This document shows positions 15,346 to 22,472 of a DNA stretch of 28,246 nucleotides, piece by piece. The position numbers were made by a program, and so were the translations under genes. The notes under the pieces were generated by a model. That model searched no databases, had not been told where the DNA came from, and saw nothing but the letters and a program-made list of their open reading frames with translations. Location: NCBI GenBank assembly GCA_964414265.1, contig CAYPVT010000005.1, positions 1 to 28,246 of the forward strand, given 5' to 3'. Every line of letters starts with the position of its first letter. The stretch's first letter is position 1. The stretch is from VMEP01 sp964414265. Lineage in GTDB: Bacteria > Patescibacteriota > Minisyncoccia > Phycocordibacterales > VMEP01.

Positions 15346-16546
15346 ATTTTTTATTCTTTTTTTCCAAAACAGGCCTTACGTTTTTTAAATTATTTTCAGA
15401 AATAGCTACTTTGGGTGAAATAAGTTCGTTCACTCTCTCTTGTTGAATTTCTGTACTAACCATCAAGGTCTTGATATCTGTGGGAGTAAAATTCTGTAAA
15501 CGCATTTTATCCTTCTTTAAAGATATTTCTTCTTTAATATCGTTCTGTAATGAACCCGCCTTTCTCAAAACTGAAACACCACTTTCTGATGCTAAAACAT
15601 CGAGAGCATTTCTCATGTTGATATGGAAATCAAACTCTGCGATTAGGTTAACTATATTTTCTCTATCCCGTGGATCTAGGTGTTGTGCAAGCTCATAAGA
15701 GTTTATTTTTTTAAATGATGCCAAAACAATTTCCATAGCTTCAGGTGAAATCACGAAAAATTCATACCCTTGTTCATAAAAACGAATCTTCGTTAAAGAT
15801 TTAATAGCATCGGTTGGCACTATAAAAAATATGGTGGAATAAATTTTAGGATCACTATTTATTTTTTCAACCGTTGATTTTACGTTTCCGTTAATATAGG
15901 TTTGTAGGTCAGATTCTGAGATCTTTGCGTCAAATATCACATATTGCCCCAAAAACTCAAGAAGAAAATCTGGTTTAAAGCGCCCACCGAAACCAGCAGG
16001 TAAATTATTATTATCATAATACGGAAATGCGTATTGTGGATTTTTACACAACTCAGTTAATTGAACTTTAACATTTTCCTCATGTTGAGCCCACATTCGA
16101 TTTCTTTCATCTTTTTCTTTTTGAAGCTTCTCTTCATCTTCCCTTCGAATCCTTTGCCTTTCGTCTTCAAGGGCAGTTTTCACCTCATCTAGCTTTTGAA
16201 TTTTTTCATCAAATTCATTTTTTCTAATATCCTCGACTGCTTTGAAATTACTAACTTCCTTTACTAAACGCTCTTTTTCGTTTGAAATGTTCCCGCTTTC
16301 TGCTTTTAAACTAGTAATCTCGATAAATATTTGTTTGTTTTTCCCAGATAACTGATCTTTCTCCTTTTTTTCACTATGAAGCTCACTAGTTAATTCGCCA
16401 ATGCTTCGATCTTTTTGGCTTAAGTCTGCTTTTAGGCGAGCATTTTCTTCTACAATTTCCCTAATGTCAGCTGAATCCCCATTCTTTTTAAATAGAATAA
16501 CAAGAATCCCAATTAGCAAAGATATAAGAAGTATATTTGTTATCAT
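15344..16546 (-). CDS. rmuC: RmuC-type DNA recombination protein
   Basis: A 400-residue protein. An N-terminal membrane helix (about 2-20) is followed by a long charged coiled coil (about 30-150). The RmuC nuclease-like domain follows with GGRFKPDFLLEF and YVIFDAKISESDLQTYI, where the D-x-K of the PD-(D/E)XK fold is visible. IFFIVPTDAI and YEFFVISPEAMEIVLASF are further family segments. RmuC limits inversions at short inverted repeats and takes part in DNA repair in E. coli. The stop codon lies right beside the ncRNA terminator, on the opposite strand. The upstream neighbour on the same strand is another PD-(D/E)XK protein, so they may be expressed together. Confidence 0.9.
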   Translation of the reverse strand: MITNILLISLLIGILVILFKKNGDSADIREIVEENARLKADLSQKDRSIGELTSELHSEKKEKDQLSGKNKQIFIEITSLKAESGNISNEKERLVKEVSNFKAVEDIRKNEFDEKIQKLDEVKTALEDERQRIRREDEEKLQKEKDERNRMWAQHEENVKVQLTELCKNPQYAFPYYDNNNLPAGFGGRFKPDFLLEFLGQYVIFDAKISESDLQTYINGNVKSTVEKINSDPKIYSTIFFIVPTDAIKSLTKIRFYEQGYEFFVISPEAMEIVLASFKKINSYELAQHLDPRDRENIVNLIAEFDFHINMRNALDVLASESGVSVLRKAGSLQNDIKEEISLKKDKMRLQNFTPTDIKTLMVSTEIQQERVNELISPKVAISENNLKNVRPVLEKKNKK

Positions 16547-16600
16547 TTTTTATTTGTTATTTTTTACTGATAAATCATTATCTTTAATAAAAACTTATTT

Positions 16601-17386
16601 TTACCACAACGATGCTGTCCCCACGCTCTTTTTCTTCGGCATTACTTCTGTCACAGCCTCACGATATAAGCAGTAGTCACAGCTCTCACTTTCCTTTGGT
16701 GGCTCATCAAGTAATAAACACTTTTTGGCGCCAATAAGCGCTTCTTCTATCCATTCATCTGAACCTTTATATGGGATAACCTTAATATCAAACTCAAGCT
16801 TGGCGTCAAAAGCTTCCTTATCTGAAATACCGTTACAATAAACAAAATACCCCGTACTTGAGACGATATGGTCATTCTGACGAAGAAGCCATTGATACAC
16901 CTCCATTTGACGCTTATATCCATCTTGCCACTCTGCATCTAAAGAAACTTCCCCCTCTTTACTTGTCGCCTTGTAATCAACAACCATAATTTCGCCAGAT
17001 GGCGCTTCCCAAATGTCGTCCACCGCGCCAGTCACGATGAAGTTTGTTTTCTTGTGTAAAAAACGCACGCCAACAAAATTGTTTCTCCAATCTTCAAGAT
17101 TGTCGTGCTTAAATGGCACAGCGTCAATTTTATACTTTGCCATCAAAGGATGAGCCGAGGCCTTCGCGCGATAAATATCGAATTCTTTTTTGAGAAGTTT
17201 ATCGACAGCTGAGTTAAGAGAAAAAGGAAACCCTGGTGGCCTCCCTACCCCGAGTCTTCGGTCTAAATAAAAACACCTAGGGCATTCTAGGAACAAATCT
17301 ATCTTCGAACGGGAAAGTGCAAATGGTTCTGTGCTCTCTGGGCTAAATTTATTTTTTGTTCGGCGGGGGTTGTAATACTGTGACAT
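16601..17386 (-). CDS. PD-(D/E)XK (RecB/Cas4-like) nuclease, compact form
   Basis: A 261-residue protein. It begins with a basic tail and then ALSRSKIDLFLECPRCFYLD (C35, C38). The active-site region is VTGAVDDIWEAPSGEIMVVDYKATSK, with D123/D124 and D137-Y-K139. YKRQMEVYQWLL (about 157-168) is the conserved helix with glutamine and tyrosine. Two more cysteines sit in SCDYCLYREAV (C236, C239). The four cysteines are paired CxxC...CxxC, unlike the usual one-plus-three Fe-S pattern, so zinc or an atypical cluster is possible. No cas genes are near. It is adjacent to rmuC on the same strand and divergent from the yqeY-like gene. A TATAAA box ends nine bases before the ATG. Confidence 0.82.
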   Translation of the reverse strand: MSQYYNPRRTKNKFSPESTEPFALSRSKIDLFLECPRCFYLDRRLGVGRPPGFPFSLNSAVDKLLKKEFDIYRAKASAHPLMAKYKIDAVPFKHDNLEDWRNNFVGVRFLHKKTNFIVTGAVDDIWEAPSGEIMVVDYKATSKEGEVSLDAEWQDGYKRQMEVYQWLLRQNDHIVSSTGYFVYCNGISDKEAFDAKLEFDIKVIPYKGSDEWIEEALIGAKKCLLLDEPPKESESCDYCLYREAVTEVMPKKKSVGTASLW

Positions 17387-17395
17387 TTTTGTGGT

Positions 17396-17401
17396 TTTAT
17401 A
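17396..17401 (-). promoter_or_regulatory. -10 box of the 16.6 kb nuclease gene, nine bases before the start
   Basis: Minus strand TATAAA (17401-17396) is separated by nine bases from the ATG at 17386. The -35 is poor and there is no Shine-Dalgarno sequence, so a leaderless transcript is likely. Confidence 0.5.
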
Positions 17402-17449
17402 ATTTCCACTATTGTATACTTAATTTCACATATATAAAAATATAAAAAA

Positions 17450-17908
17450 ATGACACTTTACGAACAACTCAAAGAAGAACTAAAAACCGCCATGAAAGCG
17501 CACGACGAGATTGCATTAAACACCGTTCGTGGAATACTTTCCGCCTGCACAAACGAGCTCGTCGCAACCAAACGTACCCCACATGATTTTTTAACCGACG
17601 AGGAAATTGCGGTGGTAATAAAACGCGCCGTCAAACAACGCAAAGATTCAGTTGAGCAATACATGAAAGGAAACCGCTCTGATCTTGCTCAAGTTGAAAT
17701 GGAAGAAATTTCCCTTCTTGAAAAATACCTCCCACCTACAATGGGCCGTGATGATATCGCTCGTGTTGTTAAATCAAAAATTCAAGACCTCGGCGGAATC
17801 GTGGACAAGTCTAAAAAAGGAATGCTTATGGGTATGGTTATGAATGAGCTAAAAGGCGTGGCAGACGGCAACGACGTTAAAGACGTTATCGACGAACTTC
17901 TAGTTTGA
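17450..17908 (+). CDS. GatB/YqeY-domain protein
   Basis: A 152-residue protein, full length for the YqeY family. It opens MTLYEQLKEELKTAMKAHDE, followed by LNTVRGILSACTNELVAT, VIKRAVKQRKDSVEQYMKGN, EISLLEKYLPP and GMLMGMVMNELKG. The fold matches the tail domain of the GatB amidotransferase subunit, and a role in tRNA-dependent amidation has been suggested but not proven. It is divergent from the nuclease gene. A TATAAA at 17433-17438 may be its -10, giving another very short leader. Confidence 0.93.
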   Translation: MTLYEQLKEELKTAMKAHDEIALNTVRGILSACTNELVATKRTPHDFLTDEEIAVVIKRAVKQRKDSVEQYMKGNRSDLAQVEMEEISLLEKYLPPTMGRDDIARVVKSKIQDLGGIVDKSKKGMLMGMVMNELKGVADGNDVKDVIDELLV

Positions 17909-17957
17909 ATTTTAATTCTATAGCCTCCCCTGTATTGAACTTTGTTCTAGTATGGGG

Positions 17958-17985
17958 TTGACAAATCTCTGTTTTCTGTTATGCT
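17958..17985 (+). promoter_or_regulatory. Strong promoter of the 83-residue small gene
   Basis: Consensus TTGACA (17958-17963), a 16-base spacer containing TGT just before the -10, and TATGCT (17980-17985). It decides the start: an in-frame ATG at 17981 lies inside the -10 box and cannot be used. Confidence 0.78.
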
Positions 17986-18013
17986 AGAAAGAGTTCACCA
18001 AAGGAGATTTGTC

Positions 18014-18265
18014 ATGGCCACCGATTTCCAAAAAGAAATTGCTGGAAAAGTTTTTGATCAAATGATGAAAGAGCATCTGACTTCCCTTGATGAAAAGAGG
18101 TACAGTCAAATCCTCTACCCCCTCCTCACGGCGAGCGGTGCGGTACCAGAAAGCCGCACGTATCACTGGAGGGCAATCAAACCACTGGTGGAAAAGAAAC
18201 TCAAAAACCACCAGAGCCTTGTGAAGCAACACGAGCTTCAATTCGCCGAATCTTGGGCGAAATAA
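18014..18265 (+). CDS. Small orphan protein, 83 residues, strong Shine-Dalgarno
   Basis: The ATG at 18014 is chosen because AAGGAG (18001-18006) precedes it by seven bases and the in-frame ATG at 17981 overlaps the promoter. The protein begins MATDFQKEIAGKVFDQMMKE and ends LVKQHELQFAESWAK. It looks helical and soluble, with no membrane segment and no cysteine. Codon use is more GC-balanced than the AT-rich genes beside it. I do not recognise it. It has its own promoter and terminator. It converges on a 33-residue ORF at 18464-18565, a layout that recurs at 22.5-23.0 kb. Confidence 0.72.
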   Translation: MATDFQKEIAGKVFDQMMKEHLTSLDEKRYSQILYPLLTASGAVPESRTYHWRAIKPLVEKKLKNHQSLVKQHELQFAESWAK

Positions 18266-18292
18266 CAAGACCACCGGTGTGAATATGCAAAC

Positions 18293-18323
18293 GGCGCCCA
18301 AATCATCAGGGCGTCTATTTTTT
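18293..18323 (+). terminator. Terminator of the 83-residue small gene
   Basis: GGCGCCC (18293-18299) pairs with GGGCGTC (18309-18315, one G-T pair) across a nine-base loop, followed by TATTTTTTT. Confidence 0.75.
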
Positions 18324-18343
18324 TACCTAATTTTAAAATATAC

Positions 18344-18371
18344 AAAAACAAAGCCACCCGATGAGGGCGGC
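18344..18371 (-). terminator. Terminator for the minus-strand unit ending with the 33-residue ORF
   Basis: On the minus strand GCCGCCC (18371-18365) pairs with GGGTGGC (18359-18353, one G-T pair) across five bases, followed by TTTGTTTTT. It lies about 90 bases past the 33-residue ORF. 18372-18463 holds no further gene that I can see. Confidence 0.7.
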
Positions 18372-18463
18372 GAATCTGCGTTTTCTTGAGTTGGCTTTTT
18401 AAAAAATCAAAGCCCTTAATCGGTGTAACCAGCGTAATGCGTTTTGAATTCCGGTTTGTCCGA

Positions 18464-18565
18464 CTACTCTTCTTCCCCCTCTTCGCATACAGTCGCGATG
18501 AGGTCCTCGAAAAAGTCGCGATATTCCAGCTGAAGCCATTTCCATAGCTTCTGTAAAAACTTCAT
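18464..18565 (-). CDS. Small orphan ORF, 33 residues, amphipathic
   Basis: The ATG at 18565 is preceded by AAAGGGGGATAGCC, a strong Shine-Dalgarno. The peptide starts MKFLQKLWKWLQLEYRDFFE and ends VCEEGEEE. The first half can form an amphipathic helix with Trp, Leu and Phe on one face; the tail is acidic. A TACTGT with upstream TGG at 18608-18603 and TTCCCA 17 bases before it form a possible own promoter. It also lies only about 75 bases after the 246-residue gene on the same strand with no terminator between, so it could be a third gene of that operon. The leader GATAGCCATGAA is shared with the small gene at 22473. Function unknown. Confidence 0.55.
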   Translation of the reverse strand: MKFLQKLWKWLQLEYRDFFEDLIATVCEEGEEE

Positions 18566-18641
18566 GGCTATCCCCCTTTGTTTGTGCAGAATTGCTTTAT
18601 TTACAGTACCACGAGAATTGAGGGGTGGGAAGGGGGGTAAC

Positions 18642-19382
18642 CTAGAAAAGTTGAGGTGGATTCTCCAGTGTTACAGGTCTTGAGCTCCCTCTGCCCAACC
18701 CTTCAAAAATATAAAAACTAGCCTCGTTACCGGTCCTCCACTCCTTACACTCCTCAATTGGATCAACATTAAAGAATGAGAATACTGGCTTAACCTGCAC
18801 GGATGAAACCTTAAACATTGCCCTCGCTATTTCCTCGGTACTAGCTCCTAATGGAATATCGCTTACCTTGGTGCCCCCGAAAACCAAGAAGATGTGGTCT
18901 AGGCTTGTTTGTTCCTTACAAATTACCTCTGACATTTTCTCAAAATCAAATACACCTCCCTGAGAAAGGTAACAAACTAATATCGTATTTGGTTCGTATC
19001 GTTTACCAGAGAGTTTTTTCCGAATCGTATCAAGTATCTCTCCTGCGATATGTTCAACAACTTCAACTTCACGGATATGCATTTTCTGAATACCGTTAGT
19101 AGTAACGATGGTGCCAATAACGCCGTCTGGCGGGTCGTTCTTTGGTTTAACTATCCACCACTTGCCGATATTCTCTCTCTTCTCAATAACCTTGGCGATT
19201 ATTGAAATAGCATATATTTCCTTGGCTCTTTTCAAATCTCTATGACCCCAAACGTAGTCGTGTGGCTTGTTCAACCTTTCTTTAAGTTTACGATATTCGT
19301 CCCAAAACTTATTTAGTCCATACGATGGATTGAACCAAACAAGTCCTTTCTCTTTTAAGTAAAGCAGGTGGGAAGCGTTCAT
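18642..19382 (-). CDS. Unrecognised partner protein of the OLD-like ATPase, 246 residues
   Basis: The start codon directly follows the OLD-like gene's stop (TAAATG), so the two proteins are very likely made together. I do not recognise the family. The N-terminal 70 residues are charged and helical. KNDPPDGVIGTIV (about 81-93) followed by MHIREVEVVEHI (101-112) looks like two strands with D86 and E105/E107. This recalls the P-D...E-x-K core of PD-(D/E)XK nucleases, but the lysine is absent, so the match is only suggestive. The middle has LVCYLSQGGVFDF and DHIFLVFGGTKV, strands of an alpha/beta fold. The C-terminus is polar. There is no signal peptide or membrane helix. A role as the second component of a defence or DNA-processing system is inference from context. 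Confidence 0.75.
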   Translation of the reverse strand: MNASHLLYLKEKGLVWFNPSYGLNKFWDEYRKLKERLNKPHDYVWGHRDLKRAKEIYAISIIAKVIEKRENIGKWWIVKPKNDPPDGVIGTIVTTNGIQKMHIREVEVVEHIAGEILDTIRKKLSGKRYEPNTILVCYLSQGGVFDFEKMSEVICKEQTSLDHIFLVFGGTKVSDIPLGASTEEIARAMFKVSSVQVKPVFSFFNVDPIEECKEWRTGNEASFYIFEGLGRGSSRPVTLENPPQLF

Positions 19383-21464
19383 TTATCTCGCCAATATTTC
19401 ATTAAAAATACTTTCTAAGTCTAATCTGAACTTATCATCCATCGTGGCGTACTTGCCGTCAGCACAATAGTCAACCACATTCTGTAACCCTTTGTTGTGA
19501 AGCACTAGGTAATCTTCCAAATCACCCCACCTCAACACATAAATATTTCTAGTACGGAGGTCTGTAATAGTGGCCTCAACCCTGGTCTTAAAGTCTGGCA
19601 TTTTATCCAACTCTTCGGTAACTGCAACGAATTTAATCTTCTTGAGTCTCTGTAGGAACGCACCTTTTTTAAGAGTGTTTAGGTCTGTCTCGGTTATGTC
19701 AGCGAGAGATTTACCAAGAAGACTATCAAACACAGCGCTTGAGACTTCCTGAGCCTGTTGCGATGTTTGTGGAGGCGTTATCTTTGCTTCTGCGACGCTG
19801 GCGGGCGTTAAACCTTGAGAAGCCAGTTGCTCGTGTGTTTCTTGTATACCAAGGTCGGCAAACTCTATTGGATCATTAATGAAGTCAAAATCAGTTACTA
19901 AATAGTGTTTTATTTTAAATTTATCCAAGAAATCAAACCACTTCCTGTGGCTACCTTTACCTCCAATAGCAAGGAACTCAATGTCCTCGGTTGTTTTTAT
20001 GTGGTTGTTCAGTAGGAATGTAAAAAAGTAACTATCTGTGTCTCCCTCCACCAAAATCACTTTGTTTGTAAAGAAGACTTTGGACGAATTTGTATAACTT
20101 AAAAACTTTATTAACTCTTCCTCCGAAGCAGTTATCCCTTCACCCTTAATTACATTAGTTACTCCGTTTTCAATAAAGAACCTGTAGGTGGTTTTAATGG
20201 TCTTCTCGTCAATAAAGACAGGAGAGTGAGTAATCAGTATTGATTGCAAATTGTAATCTTTGGAGAAATCTTTAAGTAACTGGAAGTACTTCCTCTGAAG
20301 TTTGGGGTGTAAATGTATTTCAGGTTCGTCAATCATTAGGAACCCGTTCTCAAGTTCTGAGGTAACAACAAGAAAAATCAGAGTGAAGATACTTTTCTGG
20401 CCACTACTTAGTTGCTCAAAATCAACCTTTTTATCAGTCTTGCACTTATATACTTCGGTACTAAGTACATCAAGATTTATAGAAGGTATTCCTTGATACC
20501 GTATTGAAAGACCCAAGTATTCCTTCAAAAGAACGTTTAGCCTAAAAAAGAGTGCGGTAGGTTCAGTAAATTGCTTTTCAACTGCTTGCTCCAAAGTTAG
20601 GGTGGAACGCGAGTCTTTTCTAATCTGATTCCCAACTTTTGCATTGGTCATACTGAACACGGAGCCACTATCAGAATTGGTTTTTATATTCTGGTTCTTT
20701 TTATTGAAAAGATATTTCCCAATGTTGTTTTCCTGCCCAGGTGAAAACTCTACGTTAGTTGGAAAACCACCAACAAATCTGTGTGAACCCAAGAACTCAA
20801 AAGAAACACTTAAGCTTTCCCATTCGTATTTCTTTTTACTTATACCTATTTCAACTAGTTTCCTATATAGGTCAAAATTCTTTAAGTACGCATTTACCAC
20901 GAACTGAATTTGATTACCGTGTTCTGCAATAAGATTAAAATCTACTTTCATAAGTTTGTTTGTGTTATTTACCACAAACTTAAATGAGGCTTCTTGAATT
21001 GAGTTAACATCAACCTCCACAAAAGGTGTTGCCGATGGTAACAGGAAGCCAGGTAAAAACTCACTTACTATTTCGTCAAGTCTCGTAAGGTTATCCTTAA
21101 TAAACTGAATATTCGTCCTATCGCTATCAGCCAACCCAAGTTTAAGAAAAATGTGAGACTCGTTCTTTTCAAAGTCAGCGTGTTTATTAAGTCGGAGATT
21201 AGCTCCTGCGTCGTTTCTTTTAGTTAAAAATGTGGGGTTGCCAACTTTGTCAGTCTCATAACCATAGTTGTAATTATACGGCTCTACAAAATAAGTTTGA
21301 AAGAGAGTAAAAACAATTTCTGCAAAATTACTCTTTCCTGAACCATTTGCTCCAACAACAATGTTTAGATTACCCCCGAACACAATATCTAGTGGAGAAT
21401 TATCAAAATCTTCCTTCAAGCCGAAACTTAGGATGTTTGAGATTTTGATTTCTTTTATCTTCAT
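19383..21464 (-). CDS. OLD-family ATP-dependent nuclease (AAA/ABC-type ATPase plus TOPRIM)
   Basis: A 693-residue protein. The ATPase half begins MKIKEIKISNILSFGLKEDF and has Walker A GANGSGKS at residues 38-45. A long insertion follows, then an ABC-like signature (LSSGQKSIFTLIF), Walker B (GFLMIDEPEIHLHPKLQ) and ILITHSPVF. The TOPRIM half begins KVILVEGDTDSYFF, with a glutamate, then FLAIGGKGSHRKW and YLVTDFDF, which supplies the D-x-D. RWGDLEDYL near the C-terminus is also typical of OLD proteins. Such proteins act in phage exclusion and in systems such as Gabija or retron-linked OLD modules, but no UvrD-like GajB or reverse transcriptase is present here. The only coupled partner is the unrecognised 246-residue protein. 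No strong Shine-Dalgarno is visible; a TAAAAT box ends 11 bases upstream. Confidence 0.88.
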   Translation of the reverse strand: MKIKEIKISNILSFGLKEDFDNSPLDIVFGGNLNIVVGANGSGKSNFAEIVFTLFQTYFVEPYNYNYGYETDKVGNPTFLTKRNDAGANLRLNKHADFEKNESHIFLKLGLADSDRTNIQFIKDNLTRLDEIVSEFLPGFLLPSATPFVEVDVNSIQEASFKFVVNNTNKLMKVDFNLIAEHGNQIQFVVNAYLKNFDLYRKLVEIGISKKKYEWESLSVSFEFLGSHRFVGGFPTNVEFSPGQENNIGKYLFNKKNQNIKTNSDSGSVFSMTNAKVGNQIRKDSRSTLTLEQAVEKQFTEPTALFFRLNVLLKEYLGLSIRYQGIPSINLDVLSTEVYKCKTDKKVDFEQLSSGQKSIFTLIFLVVTSELENGFLMIDEPEIHLHPKLQRKYFQLLKDFSKDYNLQSILITHSPVFIDEKTIKTTYRFFIENGVTNVIKGEGITASEEELIKFLSYTNSSKVFFTNKVILVEGDTDSYFFTFLLNNHIKTTEDIEFLAIGGKGSHRKWFDFLDKFKIKHYLVTDFDFINDPIEFADLGIQETHEQLASQGLTPASVAEAKITPPQTSQQAQEVSSAVFDSLLGKSLADITETDLNTLKKGAFLQRLKKIKFVAVTEELDKMPDFKTRVEATITDLRTRNIYVLRWGDLEDYLVLHNKGLQNVVDYCADGKYATMDDKFRLDLESIFNEILAR

Positions 21465-21510
21465 AATCAGGGCTTATTTTACCGTTTTCTACAGCAAAAA
21501 GACACCTAAC

Positions 21511-21558
21511 GGTATACCAGTGGGAGTCAGTGGTATACCCAACCATAAATACCACTGA
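21511..21558. repeat. Palindromes and inverted repeat upstream of the OLD-like operon
   Basis: GGTATACC, itself a palindrome, occurs at 21511-21518 and again within 21532-21539. TCAGTGGTAT (21527-21536) is a perfect inverted repeat of ATACCACTGA (21549-21558). The set lies 47-94 bases upstream of the OLD-like start. It could be an operator or a recombination site. The rest of 21465-21840 is AT-rich and shows no gene apart from the promoter near 21777-21805. Confidence 0.5.
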
Positions 21559-21776
21559 TAGTCTGTGTCATATCCCCATCACAATACTCTAAACTTCCTC
21601 CTTGACCTAAAAATGGCTTCAAGCTAATTCCTGATCTTGAATTATTGCGCCCCAAAAGTATTTTACGTTTACAATTTGTATTATCACAAGTTATTAAATT
21701 TAATCTCTACAGGGAATCGGTCACGCATAAAATTTTGCTAAATTTTTGTAACCCTACCAATAAGAGTGTGTATTAT

Positions 21777-21805
21777 TTGCCCAACCCTGCTTTATGGCTT
21801 ACTAT
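21777..21805 (+). promoter_or_regulatory. Candidate promoter of the 57-residue small gene
   Basis: TTGCCC (21777-21782), a 17-base spacer, and TACTAT (21800-21805). Each box matches four of six consensus bases. The predicted start near 21812 leaves a leader of about 28 bases containing the Shine-Dalgarno. Confidence 0.45.
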
Positions 21806-21840
21806 CTATTTAGATTTTGAACTTAGACGAAAGGATTGAT

Positions 21841-22014
21841 ATGAAAATGACTCTTGATGATTTGTTGGTTGCCGTACAAGCAACGACAATTACCCCAGAG
21901 TTGATTACTCAGATGGAGGAACGGCTCCGAATAGCTGAGGTTGGATTTGAAAAAGATCGACAACGCAAAGAGGCTGATCCGCAGGGCTTTCTCCGCCGAG
22001 AATATACCATTTGA
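21841..22014 (+). CDS. Small orphan protein, 57 residues
   Basis: The ATG at 21841 is preceded by GAAAGGA five bases upstream, a good Shine-Dalgarno. An in-frame ATG at 21817 would add eight residues but lacks such a site. The protein begins MKMTLDDLLVAVQATTITPE and continues with a charged helical part (MEERLRIAEVGFEKDRQRKE). It is soluble, without cysteine. I do not recognise it. Its own promoter and a seven-base-pair terminator frame it. It is divergent from the OLD-like operon, so a role with that system, for example as a regulator, is possible but unproven. Confidence 0.65.
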   Translation: MKMTLDDLLVAVQATTITPELITQMEERLRIAEVGFEKDRQRKEADPQGFLRREYTI

Positions 22015-22032
22015 CTATCCCTGCCACACAGG

Positions 22033-22060
22033 AACGGACTACAACACGGTCCGTTTTTTT
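22033..22060 (+). terminator. Terminator of the 57-residue small gene
   Basis: AACGGAC (22033-22039) pairs perfectly with GTCCGTT (22049-22055), loop nine bases, followed by a T-run. It starts 19 bases after the stop codon. Confidence 0.82.
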
Positions 22061-22147
22061 ATTCCCAGTGAATACTCCAAAAAACGTAAGTGCTCACAAT
22101 TACGCTACATTGAAGGCTACGCCTGCACAATCTACGTGGTCCACAAT

Positions 22148-22173
22148 AATTCATTTTCCGTCGAAAATGAATT
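22148..22173. repeat. 11-bp perfect hairpin
   Basis: AATTCATTTTC and GAAAATGAATT flank a four-base loop (CGTC). No T-run typical of a terminator follows on either strand. 22061-22226 has no gene that I can support. Confidence 0.6.
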
Positions 22174-22226
22174 TTCCAGACCCGGACTCAGCCATTTTTT
22201 CTACTGAAAAAATACGCTTCCGTCTT

Positions 22227-22275
22227 CATAAATTAGTAAGTAAGCAAAGCAGTTTCCTTACTTACTTAATTTATG
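22227..22275. repeat. 18-bp inverted repeat abutting the tRNA-Glu 3' end
   Basis: The left arm at 22227-22244 (CATAAATTAGTAAGTAAG) and the right arm at 22257-22275 are complementary with one bulged T, around a 12-base loop. The right arm reaches the last bases of the tRNA gene. The stem is AT-rich and has no T-run, so it may be an RNA processing or stability element, or a remnant at an integration-prone tRNA end. Confidence 0.65.
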
Positions 22276-22345
22276 ACCCTACAGAGAATCGAACTCTGAT
22301 TACCGCCTTGAGAAGGCGGTGTCCTAACCGTTAGACGATAGGGCC
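22274..22345 (-). tRNA. tRNA-Glu (anticodon CTC)
   Basis: Read on the minus strand, the gene begins GGCCCTATCGTCTAACGG. The acceptor stem GGCCCTA pairs with TAGGGTC (one G-T). The anticodon stem CCGCC/GGCGG encloses the loop TTCTCAA, giving anticodon CTC, which reads GAG. The T-arm contains GTTCGATTC. Position 73 is A at 22274 and no CCA is encoded, so a CCA-adding enzyme is needed. A TGTTATATT extended -10 at 22365-22360 would start transcription a few bases upstream. Confidence 0.93.
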
Positions 22346-22472
22346 ATGAGAACTTCCATAATATAACAAATTTAAACACTTCTACCACCTTTCCAGACAC
22401 CACAAAACCAGAAGGTTTCGTTTGTAGATTATTATGCTAAAATCCCAACAGTAATAATTTCTGGAGATAGCC

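Noticed and set aside
15237..15446. Plus-strand ORF across the ncRNA and the end of rmuC
   Set aside because: It starts without a ribosome binding site, reads through a perfect terminator, and its composition is that of a structured RNA.
17981..18013. Upstream in-frame start for the 83-residue small gene
   Set aside because: The ATG lies within the -10 box; AAGGAG is placed for the ATG at 18014.
18622..18637. G-quadruplex in the G-rich tract upstream of the 33-residue ORF
   Set aside because: There are not four separated G-tracts with usable loops.
19383..21464. Gabija GajA
   Set aside because: The domain order fits OLD-type proteins in general, but the required UvrD-like GajB partner is absent.
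22011..22334. Plus-strand ORF overlapping tRNA-Glu
   Set aside because: It spans the terminator, two hairpins and the tRNA, and has no start signal.
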